Assembly (NCBI GenBank): GCA_947254645.1
Contig: CAMYDW010000017.1
Location: 1-32,559, forward strand
Direction of reading: 5' to 3'
DNA from: an uncultured Peptococcaceae bacterium
GTDB taxonomy: Bacteria; Bacillota; Peptococcia; Peptococcales; Peptococcaceae
DNA length: 32,559 nucleotides
Position 1 is the stretch's first letter. Every line of letters begins with the position of its first letter. The translations under genes were made by a program, and so were the position numbers. This document shows positions 7,633 through 15,581 of the stretch, one piece after another. The notes under the pieces were generated by a model. The model was given only the letters and a program-made list of their open reading frames with translations, was not told the DNA's origin and did not search any database.

Positions 7633-8062
7633 ATTTTAATTTTGTGGTTGCTTCCACCAACGTCCAATGGGCTTTGCTGTTTTTTTTCGTTAAAATCCAC
7701 GCATACCCTGGATAGTCTTTATTGGCATCTAATTTGCCTTTTAACGCCCCTTGTCGACCTGTTTGAATATTGCTTAGAACAACAATGGCTTTTTGCACCT
7801 GATACTTCTTTTCTAGGGCTTGACGATGGGTTTCATTATAGTCATCATCATACCACAAATCTGTCATTTTGCTGCCACGATAGTCTTTGCGAAAGTTTTT
7901 TTCAACTGTGCGCAAAGCAGACTGCAACTCATCTTCATTGTAATGAGAAGCATTTTCCAATTCAATTTTTGTGCTATAAGTATTGCCTTGCCCTAGAAGC
8001 TGAATCAAGGCCACCAGCAATACGCCCACTATCGCAATCAGCATGATTTTTTTCTTATTCAT
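7631..8062 (-). CDS. Exported or membrane-anchored protein of 143 residues, unknown function
   Basis: Residues 3-25 form a positively charged start followed by a hydrophobic segment (KKKIMLIAIVGVLLVALIQLL). This indicates an uncleaved membrane anchor or signal peptide; no lipobox cysteine is present. The outer part has the pattern YNEDELQSALRTVEKNF, DLWYDDDY, then KAIVVLSNIQTG and a tryptophan-containing end (YAWILTKKNSKAHWTLVEA). I have seen this arrangement in small secreted proteins of Clostridia, but I cannot assign a named function. Its start overlaps the end of the DUF5662-like gene by eight bases, so the two are almost certainly cotranscribed and translationally coupled. Confidence 0.75.
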   Translation of the reverse strand: MNKKKIMLIAIVGVLLVALIQLLGQGNTYSTKIELENASHYNEDELQSALRTVEKNFRKDYRGSKMTDLWYDDDYNETHRQALEKKYQVQKAIVVLSNIQTGRQGALKGKLDANKDYPGYAWILTKKNSKAHWTLVEATTKLK

Positions 8063-8618
8063 ACATGGACTCCTTCATGGATTTCACATAGGAGAAGGCA
8101 ACTTCCTCCCCCTCGTTGGCCAATATTTCTAGCCAAATTTCCAACCATTTTGCAGTCGTTGGGTGCATGAGTTTTTTTGCACCACCTTTCAAAAAATAAT
8201 TCAATGGTGCATCGTTCCTATAGTTGACACCTTGGTACACCTTGCTGGCTGCAATCCGATCGCAGAACATCTCTTTTAAATAACGCAAGGGCATTTTAAC
8301 AGGCTGCTTTCCCTTGCCATTGACATGATAATCCATCCAGTACTCAAAATGGTGCTTATTGCGCCCTTGATGATGCATCCATGCCAAAGAATGTCCTTTG
8401 CATTGACGTTCAATGACATTCGGACTTTTGGTGCCAATATAGTATTTTGCGCCTGGGATAAATTCCGTTGGAGAAAATTTTGATAAATCATGAAAAATAC
8501 CTTGCAACGGAATCCCAACTTTGAAGCAGCATCGCCGCACTTCACGACGGTGCTGCTGTACGGTCTTAAAATGTTTAATTGGATGCCACACAATATCCCT
8601 CAACAATCTTTCTATCAA
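8055..8618 (-). CDS. DUF5662-family protein
   Basis: This 187-residue protein matches a conserved family of unknown function that databases sometimes mislabel as catalase. Its most conserved parts are IFHDLSKFSPTEF near residues 41-53 and AWMHHQGRNKHHFEYW near 79-94. The many histidines and aspartates suggest a metal site, but this is inference. The frame's most upstream start is a TTG at 8618, with only a weak TAGG before it. The conserved domain starts close to this point (HPIKHFKTVQQH at 12-23), so the start cannot be much later. It is the first gene of a two-gene unit with the exported protein downstream. Confidence 0.8.
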   Translation of the reverse strand: MIERLLRDIVWHPIKHFKTVQQHRREVRRCCFKVGIPLQGIFHDLSKFSPTEFIPGAKYYIGTKSPNVIERQCKGHSLAWMHHQGRNKHHFEYWMDYHVNGKGKQPVKMPLRYLKEMFCDRIAASKVYQGVNYRNDAPLNYFLKGGAKKLMHPTTAKWLEIWLEILANEGEEVAFSYVKSMKESMYE

Positions 8619-8693
8619 ATAAACAACCTATTTTTCCTTCTAAGTGTACGCCTTTGCGCACATTCATTTCAAGAGCAAACTTAAAATTATTCA

Positions 8694-8723
8694 ATAAAAA
8701 GCCACTGCCAAAGGGCAGCGGCT
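8694..8723 (-). terminator. Terminator of the repeat-containing surface protein gene
   Basis: On the minus strand AGCCGCTGCC pairs with GGCAGTGGCT (one G.U wobble that would be A.C on the plus strand) around a short loop and is followed by TTTTTATT. It lies just after the stop of the gene at 8742-10232. Confidence 0.8.
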
Positions 8724-8741
8724 CAAAATCATGCCTTCACA

Positions 8742-10232
8742 TTATTTATTTTTTTTACGTCTTAATACAGTGCCTGCAATCACACCACAGGAAAGGCCTG
8801 CTAATAACACATACAAAGCGATATTGGTATGGTCTCCTGTTTTAGCATTAGAGCCTTGACGTGCAGTGGCTGCTTTATTTCCTTTACCAACGGTAGATGC
8901 CACGACTTTGGTCTTATATTCAACAGCAATTTCGTGATTTTCTTTGACATTGGTAAAAGCATATTTGTTTGGATAATCTTTAATGCTGACTTCCTTCCCA
9001 TCGACTTTCACGCTCTTGAGCACATAGCCGCTCTTCGGACTATATTCAATGGTCTTGGCTTCCCCTTCATTGACAGTAGCATTGCCAGTAATCGTTCCGT
9101 TGACAACGCTGGTCTTAATGGTATAAGTTGCTGCATTGCCTGGGACTTTCTCAAACTCTACCTTCAAGACTTGATTGGCGTCCACATTCGTAAAGGTATA
9201 GCTGTCCTTATAAGTAGCAATGTCCAATGGCTTGTCATTGAGGATTAAGGATTTTAAACGATAGCCTGCATCTGGTGTATAAGTCACCTTCGTGCTTTCA
9301 CCTTTTTTAACGGTTAAATTTACTTCTGATTTGTCATCATTAATCTTACCATTTTTAGCAGTGACCTTGATTTCATAGTCTTTAATAGCATCCTTGTCGG
9401 CTTCATAGTAAACACTAATGTTATAATCTTTGGTCACATCGCTAAAAGTATAGCTGTTGGCGTTATTTTTCATTTCTTCAGCACTCAAAGCGCTTCCGTC
9501 AATTTCAATCTTCGCCAAATGATAGCCACTCAAACCACTATAAGTAATGGTTTTGCTGCCATTTTTGCTTACTGTTTTACTAACGTCAATTTTCCCATTG
9601 GTCACCTTTGTGGTGATGGTATAGGTATCTGTGGTTCCATTGCTTTTTTCATAAATAACCTGTAAGGAACGATCTTTGGTGACATTGGTAAAGCTATAGC
9701 TGCCACCTAAAAATGGGGTCCATTGTGCTTTTGGCACTTCAGCACCATCTAGCATCACTTTTGCCAGTTGATAGCCTGCAGTCGGCTGAAACTTCACAAC
9801 CTTATTGCCACCATTAGAAACTGCTTCACTCTTATCAATGGTCCCATTGACAACAGAAAGCGCAATATTTTTCATGTTGGTTTCGCCATCTTTAGCAAAG
9901 ACTGCTTCAACTCTATGATTGTCTTTGACTTGAGTAAAAGTGTAGCTGGTTGGATAATTTTTGACGGAAACAAATACCCCATCTACTTTTAAGCTCTTGA
10001 GTTTGTAGCCATCATTGGCTTTATAATTGATGGTTTTATTGGTATTGCCTGCCACATCCATCCCTGGGTCAATAGTCCCATTAGAAACCGTTGTTGTAAT
10101 ACGGTAGGTTGCTGAGGTTGGTTGGCTCACTGTTGGAATAGTTATATTGCTTGCAAATGCTGGTACAACAGTACTTGCCATTAATGATATTGCCAACAAG
10201 CCTGACAACACCATTTTTTTTGCGCGTTTCAT
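8742..10232 (-). CDS. Cell-surface protein with five InlB-like/bacterial repeats and a degenerate sortase signal
   Basis: A 496-residue secreted protein. The signal peptide (residues 1-27, cleavage likely after PAFA) is followed by five tandem repeats of about 75-85 residues. Each has the plan: T-I-x-T-x-V-x-NG-x-I, then GY-x-L-K-S-L-x-[VI]-DG, then Y-x-FT-x-V and an acidic/Val-rich end. This fits the divergent InlB B-repeat (Flg_new-type) family. The C-terminus has NAKTGD (462-467), a hydrophobic segment (470-489) and RRKKNK, the layout of a sortase-anchored wall protein, although the first two residues do not fit LPxTG. The ATG at 10232 has AAAGGAGG upstream. A near-perfect promoter lies at 10293-10321. 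The probable role is adhesion or surface display; the ligand is unknown. Confidence 0.85.
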   Translation of the reverse strand: MKRAKKMVLSGLLAISLMASTVVPAFASNITIPTVSQPTSATYRITTTVSNGTIDPGMDVAGNTNKTINYKANDGYKLKSLKVDGVFVSVKNYPTSYTFTQVKDNHRVEAVFAKDGETNMKNIALSVVNGTIDKSEAVSNGGNKVVKFQPTAGYQLAKVMLDGAEVPKAQWTPFLGGSYSFTNVTKDRSLQVIYEKSNGTTDTYTITTKVTNGKIDVSKTVSKNGSKTITYSGLSGYHLAKIEIDGSALSAEEMKNNANSYTFSDVTKDYNISVYYEADKDAIKDYEIKVTAKNGKINDDKSEVNLTVKKGESTKVTYTPDAGYRLKSLILNDKPLDIATYKDSYTFTNVDANQVLKVEFEKVPGNAATYTIKTSVVNGTITGNATVNEGEAKTIEYSPKSGYVLKSVKVDGKEVSIKDYPNKYAFTNVKENHEIAVEYKTKVVASTVGKGNKAATARQGSNAKTGDHTNIALYVLLAGLSCGVIAGTVLRRKKNK

Positions 10233-10292
10233 AGGAATTCCTCCTTTTATGATATCCACTTTCATCACACTTTTATTTTTTTACTTATTTAA

Positions 10293-10321
10293 AGAATACT
10301 ATACCCCTTTTACACTGTCAA
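10293..10321 (-). promoter_or_regulatory. Sigma-A-type promoter of the repeat surface protein gene
   Basis: Read on the minus strand: a perfect -35 TTGACA (10316-10321), a 17-base spacer and -10 TATTCT (10293-10298). It lies about 60 bases upstream of the chosen ATG at 10232. Confidence 0.75.
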
Positions 10322-10474
10322 TGCAGTTTCGATGCTACAAAGAAGAAATTAGTAAATGCTAATATTTTCCAATAAACTTGATAGGCTTGTATCATTTGTG
10401 ACAGCCTATGCGAAGGTTTTGGAGTATACTATACTCATCTAAATCGTTGAAAAAAAGAGAAAGGAAAATGCCCT

Positions 10475-10816
10475 ATGAATATGATTAAAAATATGCCCCA
10501 TGAAGAAGTGCTTCACCTTGCTACTCTTGTGTCAGCAGAGGATGGACAAATTGTCAGCAAAACCCTCTCCCAGAATAGCCATGTCAGCATCACCTTATTT
10601 GCATTCGCAAAGGGCGAAGAAATAGGTACCCATGATTCTACAGGAGATGCCATGGTGATTGTTTTAGAAGGCACCGGCCGCTTTACGGTAGATGGCAACA
10701 GCTACACCTTGCATACAGGAGATACCTTGGTCATGCCTGCCAATAAGCCTCATGCCGTTCATGCAGACGACGCCTTCAAAATGCTTCTCACAGTGGTATT
10801 CCCTTTTGCGCAATAG
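10475..10816 (+). CDS. Small single-domain cupin protein
   Basis: A 113-residue protein forming one cupin beta-barrel. The first cupin motif is around residues 48-69 (GEEIGTHDSTGDAMVIVLEGTG) and the second is around 82-97 (GDTLVMPANKPHAVHA). H53, H93 and H96 could bind metal. The usual second His and Glu of motif 1 are replaced, so metal binding may be partial. Related proteins are small-molecule-binding or sugar-related cupins of unknown role. A GAAAGGA ribosome site precedes the ATG; a second Met two codons on is an alternative start. A perfect dyad (10422-10436) overlaps the probable -10 region upstream. Confidence 0.85.
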   Translation: MNMIKNMPHEEVLHLATLVSAEDGQIVSKTLSQNSHVSITLFAFAKGEEIGTHDSTGDAMVIVLEGTGRFTVDGNSYTLHTGDTLVMPANKPHAVHADDAFKMLLTVVFPFAQ

Positions 10817-10828
10817 CGCATACAATAC

Positions 10829-10856
10829 AAAAGCACCCTTTATTGGGTGCTTTTTC
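10829..10856. terminator. Bidirectional terminator between the cupin and SLH-protein genes
   Basis: AAAAGCACCC (10829-10838) pairs with GGGTGCTTTT (10845-10854) around a TTTATT loop and continues into T residues. The SLH-protein gene ends at 10860 on the opposite strand, so both transcripts can stop here. Confidence 0.85.
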
Positions 10857-10859
10857 TAT

Positions 10860-12794
10860 TTATGAACAGGCATTGGTTGCCAACTGGACAATCTCATAAT
10901 ACCATGCCTTTGGTGTGTTATCTGCCGCTTGATAAGAAAAGGCTTCTGGCTTCTTGACGTCTCGTCCAGTCATGCGATTTAAAATTGCCATGGCTTCAAC
11001 ACGACGAAGGGCACGGTCTGGATAAAACAAGCCATCTTCGTAGCCACAAATCCATCCTTCTTCCTTGGCATAAGCAATGTCTTTGGCTGCCCAATGGGCC
11101 TCGGTATCTTTAAAGTGCGAGAGGGCTTCCTTCTCTTGTTCTTTTGCCATACGCACACACCAAGTGATAAATTCGCCTCGCGTGATGGGGGCATCTGGGG
11201 CAAAGGCATCCTTGGCGCTGCCATCAATAATGTCGCATTGATACAAGCCCATCACACTTGGATAACTCCAATCCTTCGAGACCACATCTCCAAAAGGAAA
11301 GGCTTTTTTCTTGGTGGCGGTCTGAGCCTGGTTGATAAAAGGCCACAGCAAGCTTGTCGCCTCTGCTCTTGTCAGGGTGTTCAAAGGACGTACCGTCCCA
11401 TCAGCATACCCATGCACAAAGGCTGCTGAATAGTCCCGATTCCATCGTTGAACCGCCTTTGCTTTGAAGGTTGCTTTAATAAACACTTTTTCTCTTGGCA
11501 TTTGCCATTGATAGTGTGTCTTTGAAAGAGCTGTAAAAGGAACCGTCTTCCCAGAAAGGGTTTCTATTACCAGCTGCTCCAAGATATAGCCTTCTTCAGG
11601 AAGAACAGTGATACTGCCAATAGCGCCTGCTCTTAAAGCCTTGTTTGTTAGTGCGAGCTTGCCATGAGGGGCATCTGCCGTCATCACCTCATAGCGATGA
11701 GGCACCACGATAGGTCTGGTTGCTGATGCAGGCACTGATCGCCATTGCGCATAAAGGGTGCAATGGTTTACCAGCGTCAGTGAATCCCCTGCTTTGTAGC
11801 TGGTCCCTTTCCCTGTTGCCAGCGTGTTCCAGCCAGTGAATTGATAACCCTTTCTCTTAAAGGCATTCTTAGGCACTTCAACATTTTCTCCTCGTGCCAC
11901 GGTGATAGAAGGCATGGTGCCTTGGCCTTTGTTGGCATCAAAAGTCAGTGTTGGCTGTTGAGGGGCCCACTGTGCATAAAAGGTGATGGATTGGGAGGTA
12001 AAAAAGCCATTTTCAGCAGATACCCACTTTCCTGTGCCATCACGGGACGTACTCCAACCAATAAGCGTCATCCCTGGATAAGCGCTGTCTCCAATATAAT
12101 TACAGGCTTTCCCTTCAATGGTATAGGTGGTTTGTGTCGTCTCGCCATTAATCGTTCCACCATTGGCATCAAAAATCACACGATACATCGGCACCCATTT
12201 GGCAAATAAGGTCGTATCCTCGCCAAAAGCCACCATTGCATTCGCTTTATAACCCTCCCCACTGCCATCTGGCTGTAAGGTCCAGCCAGTAAAGCCGTGG
12301 GCATCATCCCAGGTAAAAAGCTTCCCTGCTAGTTGAAATTTTTTGTGGATAGGTTGATAGACCCTTTCAACTGCAGATGCACCGTTGTTAGATTGATAGG
12401 TCACCGTGATATAAATCCCAAGGGGTTTCCCCTTTAAAATGAAATGTCTTTTTTCCTCATACCCTGCCGCACCAATCAGCACCTCCACACCCTTGTTCAA
12501 ATCGACCTGCTCAAAGGCAGCCTGATCAATGACAAGGGCCTGCTTAGCAAGGTCGATCCGATAAAGACTGCTCTCTAAAGGTGTGTTTGCGATTTCAACG
12601 GTGATTTGACGATCCTCTAAAAACGCCGCCTCATACTGCAAAGACACCATATTATCCTCGGTCCTTACCCCCTCGGGCATGGGTACCATGGTGCCTGCCT
12701 CTGCCACAACGGGCGACAACAGTCCAAAAAATAACAAAACCGTACAGCTACAGAGAATGTGCAATACATATGTATTCCATTTTCTTACAACCAT
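10860..12794 (-). CDS. Large secreted SLH-domain protein with InlB-type (Listeria-Bacteroides) repeats
   Basis: A 644-residue surface protein. A signal peptide covers about residues 1-32 (cleavage near VVAEAG). Three beta-repeats follow, each ending in an aromatic-A-x-W motif (LFAKW, FYAQW, LYAQW), with FDANGG/FDANKG starts and GW centres. A further repeat (roughly 365-445) resembles the repeats of the neighbouring gene at 8742. The C-terminal ~190 residues hold SLH modules: FVHGYADGTVRPLNTLTRAE, then FPFGDVVSKDWSYPSVMGLY, and then FKDTEAHWAAKDIAYAKEEG. SLH modules bind pyruvylated wall polysaccharide. The protein ends in an incomplete fourth module (AWYYEIVQLATNACS). The ATG has a GAAGGGGTG ribosome site and a good promoter (12824-12852). 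Confidence 0.88.
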   Translation of the reverse strand: MVVRKWNTYVLHILCSCTVLLFFGLLSPVVAEAGTMVPMPEGVRTEDNMVSLQYEAAFLEDRQITVEIANTPLESSLYRIDLAKQALVIDQAAFEQVDLNKGVEVLIGAAGYEEKRHFILKGKPLGIYITVTYQSNNGASAVERVYQPIHKKFQLAGKLFTWDDAHGFTGWTLQPDGSGEGYKANAMVAFGEDTTLFAKWVPMYRVIFDANGGTINGETTQTTYTIEGKACNYIGDSAYPGMTLIGWSTSRDGTGKWVSAENGFFTSQSITFYAQWAPQQPTLTFDANKGQGTMPSITVARGENVEVPKNAFKRKGYQFTGWNTLATGKGTSYKAGDSLTLVNHCTLYAQWRSVPASATRPIVVPHRYEVMTADAPHGKLALTNKALRAGAIGSITVLPEEGYILEQLVIETLSGKTVPFTALSKTHYQWQMPREKVFIKATFKAKAVQRWNRDYSAAFVHGYADGTVRPLNTLTRAEATSLLWPFINQAQTATKKKAFPFGDVVSKDWSYPSVMGLYQCDIIDGSAKDAFAPDAPITRGEFITWCVRMAKEQEKEALSHFKDTEAHWAAKDIAYAKEEGWICGYEDGLFYPDRALRRVEAMAILNRMTGRDVKKPEAFSYQAADNTPKAWYYEIVQLATNACS

Positions 12795-12823
12795 ATTCTC
12801 ACCCCTTCTATTTTATTACTCAT

Positions 12824-12852
12824 AGTATATCTTGCTCTAGATTATTTATCAA
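12824..12852 (-). promoter_or_regulatory. Sigma-A-type promoter of the large SLH-protein gene
   Basis: On the minus strand: -35 TTGATA (12847-12852), an exact 17-base spacer, and -10 TATACT (12824-12829), about 30 bases before the start codon at 12794. Confidence 0.75.
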
Positions 12853-12903
12853 TAAAAAGAGGTTTTTATGTTTTTTTGTTTCTTTCAACATAATTTTATA
12901 ATA

Positions 12904-13785
12904 TTATGTTTCTCTTATCATTTCTTGAAATTTTGGCACCGCAAAATCTCGAAAGGCCGCTGCCGCTGGCGATATTTCTTCCCGATGAGAAATGGCAATG
13001 CCAATAGGGATTGTGATATGAGGAGAGGTGGGCTTTGCCACCACGCCACCATTTGAGGGAAAATCATACAAGGCATTGACCAAGGTAACACCAAGTCCTG
13101 CACGCACCATTTCATAGGCAGCAACCATCCCACGCACGGTGTACTTGGTATTTGGGCGAATATGATAGCGTTGAAAAATCAGTAAATTGTCACTGACCTC
13201 ATTGGGGTAAAATTCAATAAAGGGATCCTTCGCTAAATTGCCCAAGGCATAGCGTGGCACATCGACCATGGGATGATTGCTCGGCAACCACACACGCATC
13301 TCATCGTCAAACAAGGGCTCCCAATCAAAATGCCCATCTCGTTCGCTGATGATACAAAAGTCTGCCTCATGCTTGGATACTGCCATCGCCAGCTGACTGC
13401 TGTTTCCCTCTATAATGCCAATTTTAATATTGGGAAACTCCTTGCTGAAATCTGCAATAAGCTGTGCCATGATGCCGTAGTAGCGACCATAAGCAGTGCC
13501 TATTTGAATATGCCCCACTAACAGTCCATTGATGGCCGCAGCCGTATTATGAAGGGTATTGCCCAAGCGTGCCAAGTCACGAATCAGGGGCAGCATTCGC
13601 TCACAGGCTGCTGTTGGGGTCACCCCATGCTTCCCACGGTGAAGCAATTTTAGATTGGTTTCTTCTTCTAAGCTTGCCATCATGCGGCTGATACCGGAGG
13701 TGGTATAGCCCAATTTGTTGGCGGCACTGGTGAGATTGCCTTGCTCTAAAACCGTCAACAACACCTGACATTTTTCTGTATCCAT
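12904..13785 (-). CDS. LysR-family transcriptional regulator
   Basis: The 293 residues have the standard LysR plan. A winged helix-turn-helix lies at about 3-60 (LLTVLEQGNLTSAANKLGYT and GISRMMASLEEE), then a linker helix and a periplasmic-binding-protein-like effector domain from about residue 90. It is divergent from the EamA-type transporter gene, a very common pairing in which the regulator controls the exporter in response to a small molecule. The intergenic region holds a TTGCG-N5-CGCAA dyad right before its start codon, which would suit autoregulation, and a 14-bp palindrome near the transporter start. The effector is unknown. Confidence 0.93.
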   Translation of the reverse strand: MDTEKCQVLLTVLEQGNLTSAANKLGYTTSGISRMMASLEEETNLKLLHRGKHGVTPTAACERMLPLIRDLARLGNTLHNTAAAINGLLVGHIQIGTAYGRYYGIMAQLIADFSKEFPNIKIGIIEGNSSQLAMAVSKHEADFCIISERDGHFDWEPLFDDEMRVWLPSNHPMVDVPRYALGNLAKDPFIEFYPNEVSDNLLIFQRYHIRPNTKYTVRGMVAAYEMVRAGLGVTLVNALYDFPSNGGVVAKPTSPHITIPIGIAISHREEISPAAAAFRDFAVPKFQEMIRET

Positions 13786-13798
13786 AGCTCTCCTATCC

Positions 13799-13813
13799 TT
13801 GCGAATTACGCAA
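13799..13813. promoter_or_regulatory. Candidate LysR-type operator (TTGCG-N5-CGCAA dyad)
   Basis: TTGCG and CGCAA arms separated by five bases form an interrupted dyad of the size LysR proteins recognise. It is 14 bases upstream of the lysR-type start codon. Binding is inferred from position and shape only. Confidence 0.5.
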
Positions 13814-13889
13814 CTTAAATTTGATATTATTTCGTTTTACTCAAGTCTATTTTAGTGGTATATTTTTGTCAATGAAATATTTCTACCTT

Positions 13890-13903
13890 CTTTGTCGACA
13901 AAG
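13890..13903. promoter_or_regulatory. 14-bp perfect palindrome before the EamA-type gene
   Basis: CTTTGTCGACAAAG is a perfect palindrome ending 32 bases before the transporter ATG, in the region where promoter or repressor contacts are expected. It may be a second site for the divergent LysR regulator or bind a different regulator. Confidence 0.4.
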
Positions 13904-13935
13904 GAAATACTATTACTTTAAGAGGGTACATTTTC

Positions 13936-14841
13936 ATGTCTGTCCGCTCAGCAGAATTACTGCTTATTTTTGTTATTGCCAGTCGTGGCACTTCTTTTAT
14001 GTTTAGCAAATTATTGCTCACAGAAATGGGGCCTTTCACCTTAATGGGATTGCGCTTCACCATTGCATTTCTTGTTCTGGGCATTCTTTTTAACAAAAAG
14101 CTTCGCCAAGCCAATCGCCAAACACTTCTTAGTGGTCTACTGATTGGCACCGCTTTCTTCTTTGTGATGTCTTTTGAATTATCGGGGCTATCTGGCACCA
14201 CTTCTTCAAAGGCTGCATTGATTGAAAACACCGCTATTGTCTTTGTACCAATTTACATGGCCCTAGGCAATCACCACCTCCCTAAAAAGCAAACCATGTT
14301 CACGGCTTTAGCAGTGCTCACTGGTGTGGCTTGCTTGGTGATACGTGGCGGCGAATTTTCACTCAGTCATGGCGATTATTTAATTATTCTTGCTGCACTC
14401 ACCTATGCAGGCACCATCATCTTAATTGCCAAATTTTCTAAAGAAGGCGACAGCACCACCATCGGCATTATTCAGCTTGGCGTCATTGGTTTCTTAGGCT
14501 TAACAAGTGCTTTCCTCATGGAACAGCCCACCTTGCCAAGCAGCGAAACCCAATGGGGGTACTTGTTGATGCTGGCATTTGTTTGTAGTGGCTTTGGCTT
14601 TACCCTACAGCCTGTCGCACAGCGCCATCTTTCGGCAGAGCGTGCTGGTTTATTCTGTGCCTTCAATCCAATGGTGGCCTCTCTCATGGGACTCGTTTTT
14701 CTCCATGAGGAAATCACCCCTCTCGGTATTTTTGGGATGGGCTTGATTTTGGCCAGTATTCTTCTTTCAAATGTCTCGCCTCACACCTTGACACACCACC
14801 TGCCACATCGGCATGCTCATCGTGTGAAGCATAGTGTATAA
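13936..14841 (+). CDS. EamA/DMT-superfamily transporter with a histidine-rich C-terminal tail
   Basis: A 301-residue membrane protein with about ten hydrophobic helices arranged as two EamA repeats, the drug/metabolite transporter plan. The SRGTSFMFSKLLLTEMGPF start and the second-half QPVAQRHLSAERAGLFCAFNPMVAS with GLVFLHEEITPLGIFGMGLI are typical. Members export amino acids, nucleotides or other metabolites; the substrate cannot be read here. The tail after the last helix contains seven histidines in about 20 residues (HTLTHHLPHRHAHRVKH), unusual for this family. It is transcribed divergently from a LysR gene that probably regulates it. AAGAGGG lies upstream of the ATG. Confidence 0.88.
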   Translation: MSVRSAELLLIFVIASRGTSFMFSKLLLTEMGPFTLMGLRFTIAFLVLGILFNKKLRQANRQTLLSGLLIGTAFFFVMSFELSGLSGTTSSKAALIENTAIVFVPIYMALGNHHLPKKQTMFTALAVLTGVACLVIRGGEFSLSHGDYLIILAALTYAGTIILIAKFSKEGDSTTIGIIQLGVIGFLGLTSAFLMEQPTLPSSETQWGYLLMLAFVCSGFGFTLQPVAQRHLSAERAGLFCAFNPMVASLMGLVFLHEEITPLGIFGMGLILASILLSNVSPHTLTHHLPHRHAHRVKHSV

Positions 14842-14848
14842 AATCCAT

Positions 14849-14894
14849 AAAATAAAAACACCCATCAATAAAATTTGATGGGTGTTTTTATTTT
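14849..14894. terminator. Bidirectional terminator
   Basis: A long stem (TAAAAACACCCATCAA against TTGATGGGTGTTTTTA) with A- and T-tracts separates the EamA-type gene on the plus strand from the CpXC gene on the minus strand; the latter's stop codon lies within it. Confidence 0.9.
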
Positions 14895-15561
14895 ATGCAT
14901 CACCTGCATGCTGTTGCAAAAAGGTATACGCCCATTGGTTGTCCACAATGGCATCATTGATGGTGCTTGCTTCGATATCGCCCTTCATTTTTTCTGTCAA
15001 AGACACATAGGTGGTATGGTCAAATGGCAGCTCTGCCAAGGATTGGCCTTCCTTGACAAAAACAAGGTACTCTTTGCCATCGACATGTTGGTCAAACATC
15101 ACATAATCGATTTCTTCTCCCTCGGTCATGGCAAGCAACTGGTCTTGAACCTGTGAATAAAGAAAAATCTTAAAAACTTCCATGATGCGGTCATCAAGAC
15201 CTGCATCAAACATTCGAATTTTTTCTGTCAAAGCGTCAATGCCTATCACAATGCGTCGACGGTAGCCTTGAGCATCCATGAGTGCCTTGTCTTTGGCAAA
15301 AAGCTCGAGGACTTTTTCCTTTTCCTCTTGAGATTGCACATAGAAAAGCATCGTCTTATTGTCGGGATCATGGTACAGGAAGCTATAGTGTACAAACTGC
15401 TCTTCGCCACAAAATGGGCACATAAAACGAAAGACATCATAGTTTAGAATACGTTCTTTCAGCGCTGGCTCAAGGGACATATTCATAGCTTCCCAAAATT
15501 CAAAGTCCGCCACTTTTTTACAAGATGGACAAGTTATTTTTTGAAAGTGTTTCTTTGACAT
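14893..15561 (-). CDS. CpXC-domain protein with N-terminal zinc-binding cysteine pairs
   Basis: A 222-residue protein with two CPxC knuckles, CPSC at 11-14 and CPFC at 48-51, that should together hold one zinc ion. This is the defining feature of the CpXC family of unknown function. The rest is acidic and predicted soluble, with a DALTEKIRMFDAGLDDRIMEVFKIF helical stretch and a beta-rich end. GAAAGAGGGG lies before the ATG. It is the last gene of a minus-strand run, 20 bases after the HerA-like ATPase gene, and the two are likely cotranscribed. The biochemical role is not known; partner binding to the ATPase is only a guess. Confidence 0.85.
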   Translation of the reverse strand: MSKKHFQKITCPSCKKVADFEFWEAMNMSLEPALKERILNYDVFRFMCPFCGEEQFVHYSFLYHDPDNKTMLFYVQSQEEKEKVLELFAKDKALMDAQGYRRRIVIGIDALTEKIRMFDAGLDDRIMEVFKIFLYSQVQDQLLAMTEGEEIDYVMFDQHVDGKEYLVFVKEGQSLAELPFDHTTYVSLTEKMKGDIEASTINDAIVDNQWAYTFLQQHAGDA

Positions 15562-15581
15562 TTCTTTCCCCTCTTTCTTTT

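Noticed and set aside
12887..12910. AACATAAT/ATTATGTT stem after the LysR gene
   Set aside because: Only A/T pairs plus two G/C pairs, A-rich rather than T-rich on the minus strand, and overlapping the coding end; too weak for a terminator.
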